Below the pieces are notes generated by a model, which saw only the letters and a program-made list of their open reading frames with translations, did no database searches and was not told the origin of the DNA. The position numbers and the translations under genes are program-made. Below, in pieces: positions 25,140 to 33,533 of a stretch of DNA of 35,856 bases. The stretch comes from Chitinophaga pinensis (lineage in GTDB: Bacteria; Bacteroidota; Bacteroidia; NS11-12g; UBA955): assembly GCA_945865625.1 (NCBI GenBank), contig CAMBFD010000002.1, positions 1-35,856 of the forward strand. The letters are read 5' to 3'. Numbering within the stretch: position 1 is the first letter of the stretch; each line of letters begins with the position of its first letter.

Positions 25140-26806
25140 TGTTAGATAACGCGGCTGTTTTATCGAAACTCAATTTATTTGCAAAATTGAGTGAGTTGCA
25201 CGACGAAAATCCCTTTAAATATAAGTCGTTCACAACCGCTGCCTTCAATTTGAAGAAAATTAAGGAATCGTTCTTGGAACTTGATGACCATACGTTATCA
25301 GCAGTTCCTGGAGTTGGTAAATCGGTTTTGGAAGCCATTCGCAGTATCCTATCTAGTGGGAGTTTTTCAGCCTTAGATTCGTGTGTTGAAAAAACACCCT
25401 CTGGTGTTGTTGACTTGTTAAATATTAAAGGATTAGGCCCTAAAAAGGTAAAAATTATTTGGGAAGAAATTGGCATTGATAATGTGAGTGATCTTTTGGA
25501 TGCTTGCCGGCAGAATCGATTGGTTGAAACGAAAGGTTTCGGATTGAAAACACAAGCAGAAATCATTAAATCCATTGAGTTCTCATTGAGTGCAAAAGGC
25601 AATTGGCATTATGCGCGATTGCTCGATTTATGTAATTCATTTAAAGCCGATTTGAAATCGATATTTACAGGTTTTCAAGTTGAATTTTCAGGTGATTTTC
25701 GACGTTGTGTGCCAACGGTGAATCATTTGCTTTGCATCACTACAATTGATTTGATTGAACTTGTAGAGTATTTAGAATCTCAAGAAATAGAAGTTGAAGT
25801 AAATGATGATGAAATCTCTTTTCTTTTTGAGGGACAAATACCTTTTTCAATGATTTGTACCGATTCACTTACATTCAATCGGGTGTTATTTGAGACCACC
25901 GGAAATTCGGAACATTTAAAATTGATTGGTTACGAACAAAAAGATTCCTGGAGTTTTACGAACGAAGAAGATTTTTATAAAACAAAGCAATTGCCGTTTA
26001 TCATCCCTGAACAACGCGAAGGACTCGATGAGTTGGAATACAATAAAGTTAATCAACATTTTATTGAATATGGTCAACTTAAAGGTGTATTGCACAATCA
26101 TACCAATTATAGTGATGGATTAAATACCTTGAAGGAAATGGCAGAATATGCGAAATCGCAGAATTATCAATATTTAGGCGTTTGCGACCATTCAAAATCT
26201 GCTGGCTATGCCAGAGGATTAGACGAGGATCGTGTTTTTCAACAAATGCATGAGATTGATGAATTAAATGCAAAGCTGTTTCCATTTAAAATTTTCAAAG
26301 GCATTGAAAGCGATATTCTTTCCGACGGAAGTTTAGATTACTCGGATAATGTTTTGGCAAAATTTGATTTTGTGGTTGCTTCTGTGCATTCTAATTTAAC
26401 AATGTCTGAAGATAAGGCCAACGAGCGTTTGTTGAAGGCCATTGAAAACCCATATACCACAATTTTAGGACATCCAACAGGGAGATTGTTGTTAATGAGA
26501 TCTGGATATCCAATCGATCACCGAAGAATCATTGATGCTTGTGCGGAAAATGGTGTTGTGATTGAATTAAATGCCCATCCATATCGGTTAGATATCGATT
26601 GGAAGTGGATTCAATATGCGCAAAGCAATGGTGTTAAAATAAGTATCAACCCCGATGCACATGAAAAAATGGGCTATCACGATATGTATTTTGGAACATT
26701 GGCTGCCAGAAAGGGCGGTTTGTTAACCAAGAACACTCTGAATTCATTGAATCTTCAGGAATTTGAAGATTTCCTTTCAAAAAGACGATCGTTAAAAAAT
26801 ATTTAA
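25139..26806 (+). CDS. polX: PolX-family protein with degenerate polymerase site and intact PHP domain
   Basis: Protein of 555 residues with the full PolX layout: helical lyase-like N-terminus with helix-hairpin-helix motifs (VPGVGKSV near 57, IKGLGPKKV near 95), a Pol-beta-like nucleotidyltransferase region (about 120-290) and a C-terminal PHP phosphoesterase (about 313-555). In PolX the palm signature is GSxRRGxxTxGDxD. Here positions 185-198 read GDFRRCVPTVNHLL, so both catalytic aspartates are replaced (H196, L198), and the third aspartate of the usual VDLR strand aligns with S237. The PHP metal ligands all appear intact: H319, H321, D350, H351, E390, H417, H445, D506, H508. It should therefore be a nuclease without polymerase activity. 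It is coupled by TAATG to the upstream secreted protein and followed directly by the GT9 gene. Confidence 0.85.
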   Translation: MLDNAAVLSKLNLFAKLSELHDENPFKYKSFTTAAFNLKKIKESFLELDDHTLSAVPGVGKSVLEAIRSILSSGSFSALDSCVEKTPSGVVDLLNIKGLGPKKVKIIWEEIGIDNVSDLLDACRQNRLVETKGFGLKTQAEIIKSIEFSLSAKGNWHYARLLDLCNSFKADLKSIFTGFQVEFSGDFRRCVPTVNHLLCITTIDLIELVEYLESQEIEVEVNDDEISFLFEGQIPFSMICTDSLTFNRVLFETTGNSEHLKLIGYEQKDSWSFTNEEDFYKTKQLPFIIPEQREGLDELEYNKVNQHFIEYGQLKGVLHNHTNYSDGLNTLKEMAEYAKSQNYQYLGVCDHSKSAGYARGLDEDRVFQQMHEIDELNAKLFPFKIFKGIESDILSDGSLDYSDNVLAKFDFVVASVHSNLTMSEDKANERLLKAIENPYTTILGHPTGRLLLMRSGYPIDHRRIIDACAENGVVIELNAHPYRLDIDWKWIQYAQSNGVKISINPDAHEKMGYHDMYFGTLAARKGGLLTKNTLNSLNLQEFEDFLSKRRSLKNI

Positions 26807-27772
26807 ATGCAGGAAATTTTAGTGATCCGATTTAGTTCAATTGGCGACATTTTATTATGTACGCCGGTTTTTCGTTTGTTGAAATTGAAATTCCCTGATG
26901 CCAAAATTACTTTCCTGACAAAACATAAATTTCGAGGTATTTTGGAGGGAAATAAGCATATCAATCGAATTTTAGCTTGGGACAATCTTGCTGACCGTAA
27001 GGAATTGTCAAATATTTCCTTCGATGCGATTGTAGATTTGCATTCCAATTTGAGGAGTTTTATTGCCAAATTGCGTTTTTGGAATGTGCCTCGAACATCC
27101 CTCAATAAAGAAAATTTAAATAAATTTTTATTTACGCTTACAAAATGGAAACGGTTTGAAGTTTCTTCAATTGTAGACAGATATGTTGAAACATTAAAGG
27201 TTTGGAACATTGTAAACGACAATGGTGGTTTAGATTATGAGGGACAAGCAAGTGAAGTTGGATTAGAAGAAGTAGGCAAGTATGTTGCAATTGTGCTTGG
27301 TGGAACGTACACCACGAAGCGAATTCCGCAAAATAAATTGGAAGAATTATTTGCAGAAATGCAAAAAACTAAGTTTGTTCTCATTGGAGGGAAAGAAGAG
27401 CTCGAACTAGGAAATTTGTTGGTTGAAAAATATAAGGGTAGGGTAATTTCGAAGTGTGGACAATTGAGCATCAATGAAAGTGCAGCTGTATTGAAATGTT
27501 CGGAAATAGTCATTGCCGGAGATACGGGTATGGCCCATATTGCTGCGGCTTTAGGAAAGCCATTGGCTCTAATTTGGGGAAATACAGATAGGGGTTATGG
27601 CATGTCGCCAGTACCCAAACCAGGTGTTGAATTGAAACATTTTGAGGTTGAGGGACTAGGGTGTAGGCCATGTTCAAAGTTGGGATTTGGTGAGTGTCCT
27701 AAGCAACATTTTAAGTGCATGGAAGCACAAAAAATGGAAGATGTTATGCAATTCGCCAAAAAATATTTGTAA
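26807..27772 (+). CDS. Glycosyltransferase family 9 (heptosyltransferase-like)
   Basis: Cytoplasmic-face GT-B glycosyltransferase of family GT9, 321 residues, the group that adds heptose or related sugars to the lipopolysaccharide core. The N-terminal domain opens with ILVIRFSSIGDILLCTPV, the family hallmark, and TKHKFRGILEGN. The C-terminal domain has VLGGTYTTKRIP and the donor-binding VIAGDTGMAHIAAALGKPL near 230-250. A cysteine-bearing end (GCRPCSKLGFGECPKQHFKC, about 284-303) is common in the family. The start codon comes immediately after the PolX stop. The exact sugar donor and acceptor are unknown, and no other LPS genes are adjacent. Confidence 0.9.
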   Translation: MQEILVIRFSSIGDILLCTPVFRLLKLKFPDAKITFLTKHKFRGILEGNKHINRILAWDNLADRKELSNISFDAIVDLHSNLRSFIAKLRFWNVPRTSLNKENLNKFLFTLTKWKRFEVSSIVDRYVETLKVWNIVNDNGGLDYEGQASEVGLEEVGKYVAIVLGGTYTTKRIPQNKLEELFAEMQKTKFVLIGGKEELELGNLLVEKYKGRVISKCGQLSINESAAVLKCSEIVIAGDTGMAHIAAALGKPLALIWGNTDRGYGMSPVPKPGVELKHFEVEGLGCRPCSKLGFGECPKQHFKCMEAQKMEDVMQFAKKYL

Positions 27773-27855
27773 TCGCCACTAAAAATAGCGAAAAAACATA
27801 CTTTTTTTGCTTATTTTCGCAACCCAAATAAATCTATAGTTAGAATAATTTCACA

Positions 27856-30795
27856 ATGAAAAGTAATAAATCAATCGTAATTTTTTCAGTTGTATTGGCC
27901 TTTGCGTGCTTATATCAATTGTCATTTACATTTAAGGCGAAGAGTTTTGAGAGTGAAGCACATGCGTTTGCTGCAAAGAAGACCAAAACTGGTGAAAATG
28001 AAAAAGATGCTTATCGTAGATACATCGATAGCTTAGGAAACAAAGAGTATTACAACTTATTGGGAATCGTAGGTTACACCTATTTCGAATGTAAGCAAAA
28101 AGAGATCAATTTAGGTCTTGACTTGCGTGGTGGTATGAACGTAACCTTGGAAGTAGAAAAAGATGCGATTGTAAAAGTATTGGCTAATGATTCAAAAGAT
28201 GCGGATCTTAACAAAGCATGTAAAATTGCAGATGATGCGGTTATAAAGCAGGGCGCTGATTATGTAGACGCTTTTGTTACTGCATTTAAAGAGATTGCTC
28301 CAAATAGGAACATGGCTGTATTGTTTGTGAAAGGAAACAATTCAGTGATTCAACAAAATAGCAGTCAAACTGAAGTCGTAAATTACTTACGGTCTTCTAT
28401 TAATACTGCCGTTGCCAACGTTAAGTCGGTTGTTGAAAAACGTATTAACCAAGCAAACGTAACTCAACCAGTTGTTCAAATTGTTGAAGGTGGTAGAATT
28501 AGCGTTGAACTTCCGGGCGTAGACAACCCACGCCGTATGGAAGATTTGGTAGAAAAGAGTGCAAAATTAGAATTCTTTGAAGTGTATGGTGGATTAGAAG
28601 GTGTTAAAATTTTAAACAATTTGGTGAAGGCCTCTACCTTGGCTTCTGCTGATGTTATAGATACAGCTTCAAATGATACCAATGCAAAAATTGATTCATC
28701 AGTTAAAACAACTGCAAAAACATCGGGTTCTCAAAAAAGCGTTTTAGCTTCTATTTTGAAACCATTTGGTAAAGGACAAGGATCTTCAATTTGCACAATC
28801 AAAGGAATTAACCGTGAGAAATTATTGAAAATATTGTCAGAGCAAAAATTCCAATCAATTCTTGAACCATCTGTGAAAGTTGCATTCAGTGCAAAACCAA
28901 TGGATTATGATGAAACTGGAAAAGTTTTAACAAACTCTGATGATTATTTCGTTTATTTCCTCAAACGAGATAGAGATGGCAATGCTGCTCTGTCTTCGGA
29001 AGAAGAAAATATCATTACCGATGCGCGCGAGAATACAAATCAAACAGGTCAGTTGGAAGTTTCTATGGAAATGACATCAACTGCAGCTTCTCGTTGGGCT
29101 CAAGTAACTGGTGCAAATATTGGTAAATTTATTGCAATTGCCCTTGATGACAGGGTTTATACTGCTCCAAGCGTGAATCAAAAAATTAGCGGTGGTAACA
29201 GTCAAATTACCGGTAATTTCGATATTCGTGAAGCTCAAGATTTAGCAAACGTATTGAAAGCTGGTAAATTACCTGCTCCTGCTAGAATCGTTGCGAGTGA
29301 AGTTGTTGGCCCTTCTTTAGGAGAGGCTTCAATTGCTCAAGGTTTTATGGCCTTAATTTTAGGTTTCCTCTCAGTTGTTGTATTCATGGTGGTATACTAT
29401 AATAGAGCTGGTTGGATTTCTATTGTTGCAGTATTAGGAAACGTATTTTTAATTATGGGTGTATTGTCGAGCTTAGGTGCTGCATTAACACTTCCTGGTA
29501 TGGCCGGTATCATCTTAACCATTGGTATGGCCGTTGACGCAAACGTGTTGATTTACGAACGTATCAAAGATGAGTTGGCACAAGGTAAAGCTATGAAATC
29601 TGCAATTAACGAAGGTTTCAAACACGCTTTAAGTGCAATTATTGACTCAAATATTACCCACTTATTGGCAGGTTTCATTTTAACATTCACAGGTGCTGGT
29701 CCAGTTTATGGTTTCGCTATCATCTTGGTGATTGGTATCTTTAGTTCTTTATTCACAGCGTTGTTTATCACTCGATTGTTGTTAGATAGAAGAGCTGATA
29801 AAGGACATGACATCAAGTTTGGATTTGCTTGGAACGATAATTTCCTAAAAGGTAAGAATATTGATTGGGTTAAAAATAGAAAGAAGTATTATTTGTTTTC
29901 AACTGTAATTATAGTTATTGGGGTGATTGCTTTTGTTGCTAAAGGTGGAATTTCAACAGGTATTGACTTTAAAGGAGGTAACTCATTTACAATTCAATTT
30001 AACCCAAGTGAAGAATATAAAACGGATCAAATTAAAGAAGCTTTAGACAAAGGTTTAAAAGAGTCGAGCAATGAAGTTAAAACTTTTGGTTCTGAAGGAC
30101 AATACAAAATATTAACAACATACTTGTTAAACGAGCAAGGTAAAGAAAGCAAAGCGAAAGTTGAAGCTGATTTATTAAAAGCTTTGTCTGGTTTTGAGTT
30201 AATTAAAAACAAAGATGGTGAAGGACCAGTTTTACAAGTTTCTAACGTTACCCCAACCATTGCAACTGAAATTAGAAATAAATCTGGTTTCTTAGTGATA
30301 TTAACCGTTGTAGGTATCTTCTTATTCTTGGTATTCCGATTCAGAAGTATTGCTTACGGTATTGGCGCTGCTATTTCATTGATACATGATTTGGCTTTGG
30401 TATTGTCGGTTTATGCAATTGTTGATGGTTATGTTCCATTCGCAACTGAATTTGACCAACATTTAATTGCGGCTTTGTTAACTTTATTGGGTTACTCAAT
30501 TAACGATACGGTAATTGTATTTGACCGTATTCGTGAATTCTTAACTTCTAAGCGTTCAGATAAAGACGATACCGTTATGATTAACATGGCGTTAAATGAT
30601 ACTTTAAGTAGAACAATCATTACATCATTAACCGTATTCGTGGTTTGTGTAATTCTCTTCTTATTTGGTGGTGATGCTTTGAAGAACTTCTCATTCGCAA
30701 TGCTTATTGGTGTTGTCATTGGTACTTACTCTTCTTTGTGTATTGCAACTCCAATTGTTGTAGATATCACTAACAAAAAGAAAAAAAATAAATAA
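27856..30795 (+). CDS. secDF: Fused protein translocase subunit SecDF
   Basis: Inner-membrane RND-type protein of 979 residues that uses the proton gradient to help pull secreted proteins out of SecYEG. SecD and SecF are fused in one chain, as is general in Bacteroidetes. The SecD part shows INLGLDLRGGMNVTLEVE near residue 86, a periplasmic P1 domain with VEKRINQANVTQPVV and VELPGV near 200-220, a low-complexity Ser/Thr/Lys insert near 265-300, and six helices starting at about 490 with IILTIGMAVDANVLIYERIK. The SecF part begins around 675, with GISTGIDFKGGNSFTIQF, and ends with the matching GYSINDTVIVFDRIRE and a lysine-rich tail. A TATTTTCG sequence at 27812, one mismatch from TAnnTTTG, could be its promoter. 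A strong terminator follows. Confidence 0.95.
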   Translation: MKSNKSIVIFSVVLAFACLYQLSFTFKAKSFESEAHAFAAKKTKTGENEKDAYRRYIDSLGNKEYYNLLGIVGYTYFECKQKEINLGLDLRGGMNVTLEVEKDAIVKVLANDSKDADLNKACKIADDAVIKQGADYVDAFVTAFKEIAPNRNMAVLFVKGNNSVIQQNSSQTEVVNYLRSSINTAVANVKSVVEKRINQANVTQPVVQIVEGGRISVELPGVDNPRRMEDLVEKSAKLEFFEVYGGLEGVKILNNLVKASTLASADVIDTASNDTNAKIDSSVKTTAKTSGSQKSVLASILKPFGKGQGSSICTIKGINREKLLKILSEQKFQSILEPSVKVAFSAKPMDYDETGKVLTNSDDYFVYFLKRDRDGNAALSSEEENIITDARENTNQTGQLEVSMEMTSTAASRWAQVTGANIGKFIAIALDDRVYTAPSVNQKISGGNSQITGNFDIREAQDLANVLKAGKLPAPARIVASEVVGPSLGEASIAQGFMALILGFLSVVVFMVVYYNRAGWISIVAVLGNVFLIMGVLSSLGAALTLPGMAGIILTIGMAVDANVLIYERIKDELAQGKAMKSAINEGFKHALSAIIDSNITHLLAGFILTFTGAGPVYGFAIILVIGIFSSLFTALFITRLLLDRRADKGHDIKFGFAWNDNFLKGKNIDWVKNRKKYYLFSTVIIVIGVIAFVAKGGISTGIDFKGGNSFTIQFNPSEEYKTDQIKEALDKGLKESSNEVKTFGSEGQYKILTTYLLNEQGKESKAKVEADLLKALSGFELIKNKDGEGPVLQVSNVTPTIATEIRNKSGFLVILTVVGIFLFLVFRFRSIAYGIGAAISLIHDLALVLSVYAIVDGYVPFATEFDQHLIAALLTLLGYSINDTVIVFDRIREFLTSKRSDKDDTVMINMALNDTLSRTIITSLTVFVVCVILFLFGGDALKNFSFAMLIGVVIGTYSSLCIATPIVVDITNKKKKNK

Positions 30796-30817
30796 CGAAA
30801 ACTTCGCATAAAATACG

Positions 30818-30848
30818 AAAGCGGGGTGATATGCCCCGCTTTTTTTTT
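30818..30848 (+). terminator. Rho-independent terminator after secDF
   Basis: Nine-base stem AAAGCGGGG / CCCCGCTTT with a seven-base loop TGATATG, followed by a run of eight to nine T. It lies 22 bases after the secDF stop and ends about 8 bases before the lysA start, so lysA must either be read through or start from a promoter not recognised here. Confidence 0.9.
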
Positions 30849-30856
30849 GAATCATA

Positions 30857-32068
30857 ATGAAAGATATAACTCACGTAAAACTGTTAGAAATTGCCGAGGA
30901 ATTCGGTACTCCTGTGTATGTGTATCACGGAGAAAAAATCGTAAATCAATACCAACGATTGAAAGGCGCTTTCCCTGGGGTCAATGTACATTTACATTAC
31001 GCCCTTAAAGCATTAAACAATATCAATATCCTTAAGTTATTAAAACAACAGGGAGCGGGTTTAGATGCTGTATCAATTCAAGAGGTGCAACTAGGATTGA
31101 GAGCAGGTTATTTACCCGCTGAAATTATGTACACCCCAAATTGTGTTGATTTTGAAGAAATCAAAGATGCAGTGAATTTAGGTGTAATTATCAATATTGA
31201 TAATATTTCAACTTTAGAACTGTTTGGCCACGAGTACGGTTCTTCTGTGCCTTGTTGCATTCGATTAAATCCGCATATTATGGCAGGTGGTCATAGCCAT
31301 ATTTCTGTAGGACATATTGATTCTAAGTTTGGAATTTCAATTTATCAATTACGTCATGTGCAAAGGGTAGTGGAATCCCACAAGATTAAAGTGAACGGTT
31401 TACACATGCATACAGGAAGTGATATCTTAGATGCCGATGTTTTTTTAAGAGGTGCAGATTTACTTTTCGATGCTGCTCAGACTTTTCCTGATTTAGAATT
31501 TATGGATTTTGGTTCAGGATTTAAAGTGGGATATAAAGAAGGCGATATTGTCACCGATATTGAAGAAATGGGTGTTAAAATTGCCGAGGCATTTAAGACT
31601 TTTTGCAAATCGTATGGAAGAGAACTCGAACTTTGGTTTGAACCAGGGAAATTCATAGTGAGCGAATCTGGATCATTGTTGGTTAAAGCCAACGTCATTA
31701 AGCAAACCACCTCAACAGTGTTTATTGGTGTGAATAGTGGTCAAAATCATCTGATTCGACCAATGTTTTACGATGCTTATCACCATATTGAAAATATTTC
31801 AAATCCTAAAGCCAACCCACGGTTATATAGTGTTGTGGGATATATCTGTGAAACAGATACGCTCGGTTACGACCGTAAAATAGCAGAAGTGAGGGAAGGG
31901 GATGTATTAAGAATTAAGAATGCAGGCGCCTATGGTTTTACCATGAGTAACAACTACAACGCAAGATTGAGACCTTGTGAAGTGCTTTATTACAAAAATA
32001 AAGCTCATTTAATCCGAAAACGCGAAACAATTGAGGATTTATATAGAAACGAAGTTGAAGTGCTTTAA
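30857..32068 (+). CDS. lysA: Diaminopimelate decarboxylase LysA
   Basis: PLP-dependent fold-III enzyme, 403 residues, that decarboxylates meso-diaminopimelate to L-lysine, the last step of lysine synthesis. The PLP lysine is in HYALKALNN near residue 50. The glycine-rich cofactor-binding part is FGSGFKVGY near 219, and HMHTGSDI (near 178) and WFEPGKFIV (near 262) are substrate or cofactor contacts. The catalytic cysteine lies in YICETDTLGYD near 335, and the dimer-completing tyrosine in GAYGFTMSNNYNARLRP. The start follows a strong terminator by only 8 bases. The gap is far too short for a lysine riboswitch and I see none. A perfect hairpin follows the gene. Confidence 0.95.
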   Translation: MKDITHVKLLEIAEEFGTPVYVYHGEKIVNQYQRLKGAFPGVNVHLHYALKALNNINILKLLKQQGAGLDAVSIQEVQLGLRAGYLPAEIMYTPNCVDFEEIKDAVNLGVIINIDNISTLELFGHEYGSSVPCCIRLNPHIMAGGHSHISVGHIDSKFGISIYQLRHVQRVVESHKIKVNGLHMHTGSDILDADVFLRGADLLFDAAQTFPDLEFMDFGSGFKVGYKEGDIVTDIEEMGVKIAEAFKTFCKSYGRELELWFEPGKFIVSESGSLLVKANVIKQTTSTVFIGVNSGQNHLIRPMFYDAYHHIENISNPKANPRLYSVVGYICETDTLGYDRKIAEVREGDVLRIKNAGAYGFTMSNNYNARLRPCEVLYYKNKAHLIRKRETIEDLYRNEVEVL

Positions 32069-32094
32069 AATGACTTTAATTGAGTTTTGACTAT

Positions 32095-32132
32095 AAAAAG
32101 AAAGGCGATCTGTTTAGATCGCCTTTCTTTTT
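32095..32132. terminator. Bidirectional terminator between lysA and the Sus operon
   Basis: Perfect 16-base inverted repeat AAAAAGAAAGGCGATC / GATCGCCTTTCTTTTT with a six-base loop TGTTTA. The arms end in A-rich and T-rich tracts, so either strand gives a stem plus U tail. It sits between converging genes, 26 bases after lysA and 16 bases after the last Sus-operon gene. Confidence 0.9.
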
Positions 32133-32148
32133 GGATTTTATTTGTAAG

Positions 32149-33027
32149 TTATTTTGCTGTATTGAACCAATACTCCGGGCTCTCAGCTACAATGTCGTAG
32201 GTTTTTCTAATGTAACCACGCATGATTCGGTACTTAATCGATAATAAAGATGCTTTATTGGGATTTTTAGAATCGAAGAATTTATCGGGGATAAAACTGA
32301 ATCTAAATTTACCGCCTCCAATGTCCTTCATAAGCATTTGTGGAACCAAATCACTGATGTTTTTGTCGGCAGCAGTTAATTTGTCGCCATCAACAAAATA
32401 AAGATACTCAGTAGAACCTATTCCATATCGTGCTTTAACAACACAATAGAAATCAGATTTATCTCTTAAAGTATCGTTAGTTTCTAAGTTTCTATCGTAG
32501 GTAATTGATAAAACATCATCAGGAGAAATGCTTAACGTATCTTTTAAAACAAGTCCAGGGAAAGGATAAAATTTTCTAGGTCCAGAAACGGGTAAATCAA
32601 TTTTAATGCTTAAATCTTCGGTTTTATCTTCACCACCACTTACAGTACCTGTACCATCTTTCTTTTTGAGCAGAAGTTTGATGCCTTTGCTATAGAGGTC
32701 AGATTTGGTGCATTCATAAAATTTAGTAGGTATCATTCGGTAAAACCAAATGTCGTTACCGGCAGATGTGAAAAGCAATGCATCGTTGCTAGCACCCCAA
32801 GTTCCATTGTTTAATGGATGTCCAGTAGGATGGCCTTTAGGCTCCCATGTCCACATATACAATGGATCGGTAGTCCCTGCAAGTTGTTGACGCTCACATT
32901 TTTTAATGTCAACCCAAATGGTAATACTATCATCTAGATTAACTGGATCAGGTGTAATCCAAGCTTTTTGGGCAAATACAGAAGTAAATGCTGTTAAAAT
33001 TATATTGAATGCAATAAACTTTTTCAT
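32149..33027 (-). CDS. Unrecognised secreted protein at end of SusC/SusD operon
   Basis: Exported protein of 292 residues with a signal peptide ending near residue 19 (TSVFAQ) and no lipobox. I do not recognise the family with confidence. Two beta-rich parts are visible. The first, about 22-150, is tryptophan-rich (WITPDPVNLDDSITIWVDI, LYMWTWEPKGHP, NGTWGASNDAL, NDIWFYRMIP, KGIKLLLKKKDGTG) and recalls carbohydrate-binding-like modules on Bacteroidetes outer-surface proteins. The second, about 155-292, ends in WFNTAK. It follows the small lipoprotein by 5 bases and is the last gene of the susC-susD unit, the position often held by SusE/SusF-type surface glycan-binding proteins. That role is inferred from position only. 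Confidence 0.8.
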   Translation of the reverse strand: MKKFIAFNIILTAFTSVFAQKAWITPDPVNLDDSITIWVDIKKCERQQLAGTTDPLYMWTWEPKGHPTGHPLNNGTWGASNDALLFTSAGNDIWFYRMIPTKFYECTKSDLYSKGIKLLLKKKDGTGTVSGGEDKTEDLSIKIDLPVSGPRKFYPFPGLVLKDTLSISPDDVLSITYDRNLETNDTLRDKSDFYCVVKARYGIGSTEYLYFVDGDKLTAADKNISDLVPQMLMKDIGGGKFRFSFIPDKFFDSKNPNKASLLSIKYRIMRGYIRKTYDIVAESPEYWFNTAK

Positions 33028-33032
33028 AAGGA

Positions 33033-33533
33033 TTAATTTTTACGTTCGAACCAAAGGTGATAACAAACGGTTCTTTTACCACCGCGGAACTTGTTGATTT
33101 TAAGGATAAGATATCTGTCTTGCAAACGAACAGGTCTGATTAACTTTACATTCATTTGTTGCGCAGTTCCATCGTTTAACACGACATATGAAGGATAGTC
33201 GTTATTGTCGAATTTCCAAGCTCCGGTATTTGCGGTAAACATTTCACTACCGTTTCCAGCTTTGATATCAAACAATGACATATCCTTATCGAATTTAATT
33301 TCCATCGGAGTTGAATTTAACAACACATCCGTCACATCTAATAAAGTATCACTTTCGGTGAACGCCAATTGAACATTCACATCAATCTGATCGGTTTTCA
33401 TTAAAACCCAATTTCCATGAATGCCATCTAGTTGACTAGATTTAGGTCCTAATTCCTTTTTTTCGGGTCTGCATCCTTGAAACCCAAACATCAATGCAAA
33501 AGCAAAAATGCCAATAATTAATTTATTTTTCAT
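33033..33533 (-). CDS. Small lipoprotein in SusC/SusD operon, lipocalin-like (possibly DUF5004)
   Basis: Lipoprotein of 166 residues. The signal peptide ends in a lipobox FQGC with C21 as the lipidated residue. The following segment ELGPKSSQLDGIHGNWVLMK and the series of beta strands (VQLAFTESDTLLDV, MEIKFDKDMSLFDIK, GAWKFDNNDYPSYVVL, RYLILKINKFRGG) resemble lipocalin-like DUF5004 proteins found beside SusD. The start overlaps the SusD stop as TAATG, so it is translated with it. It most likely sits at the outer membrane with the SusCD complex. Family membership is by recognition and not certain; ligand unknown. Confidence 0.78.
   Translation of the reverse strand: MKNKLIIGIFAFALMFGFQGCRPEKKELGPKSSQLDGIHGNWVLMKTDQIDVNVQLAFTESDTLLDVTDVLLNSTPMEIKFDKDMSLFDIKAGNGSEMFTANTGAWKFDNNDYPSYVVLNDGTAQQMNVKLIRPVRLQDRYLILKINKFRGGKRTVCYHLWFERKN

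Noticed and set aside
25123-25602. Open frame of 159 codons on the minus strand
   Set aside because: It is the shadow of the N-terminal PolX coding sequence and shows no signal peptide or domain.
26803-27222. Open frame of 139 codons on the minus strand
   Set aside because: It is opposite the N-terminal domain of the GT9 gene; the plus strand carries the conserved motifs.
27773-27809. Terminator after the GT9 gene
   Set aside because: Only a four-base TCGC/GCGA stem with a long loop is present before the T run, too weak to claim.
28640-28760. Ser/Thr/Lys-rich insert in SecDF as an unusual domain
   Set aside because: Variable low-complexity inserts in the SecD periplasmic region are ordinary for fused SecDF proteins of about this length.
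30796-30857. Lysine riboswitch before lysA
   Set aside because: The gap is only 61 bases and is occupied by the secDF terminator, so there is no room for the aptamer.
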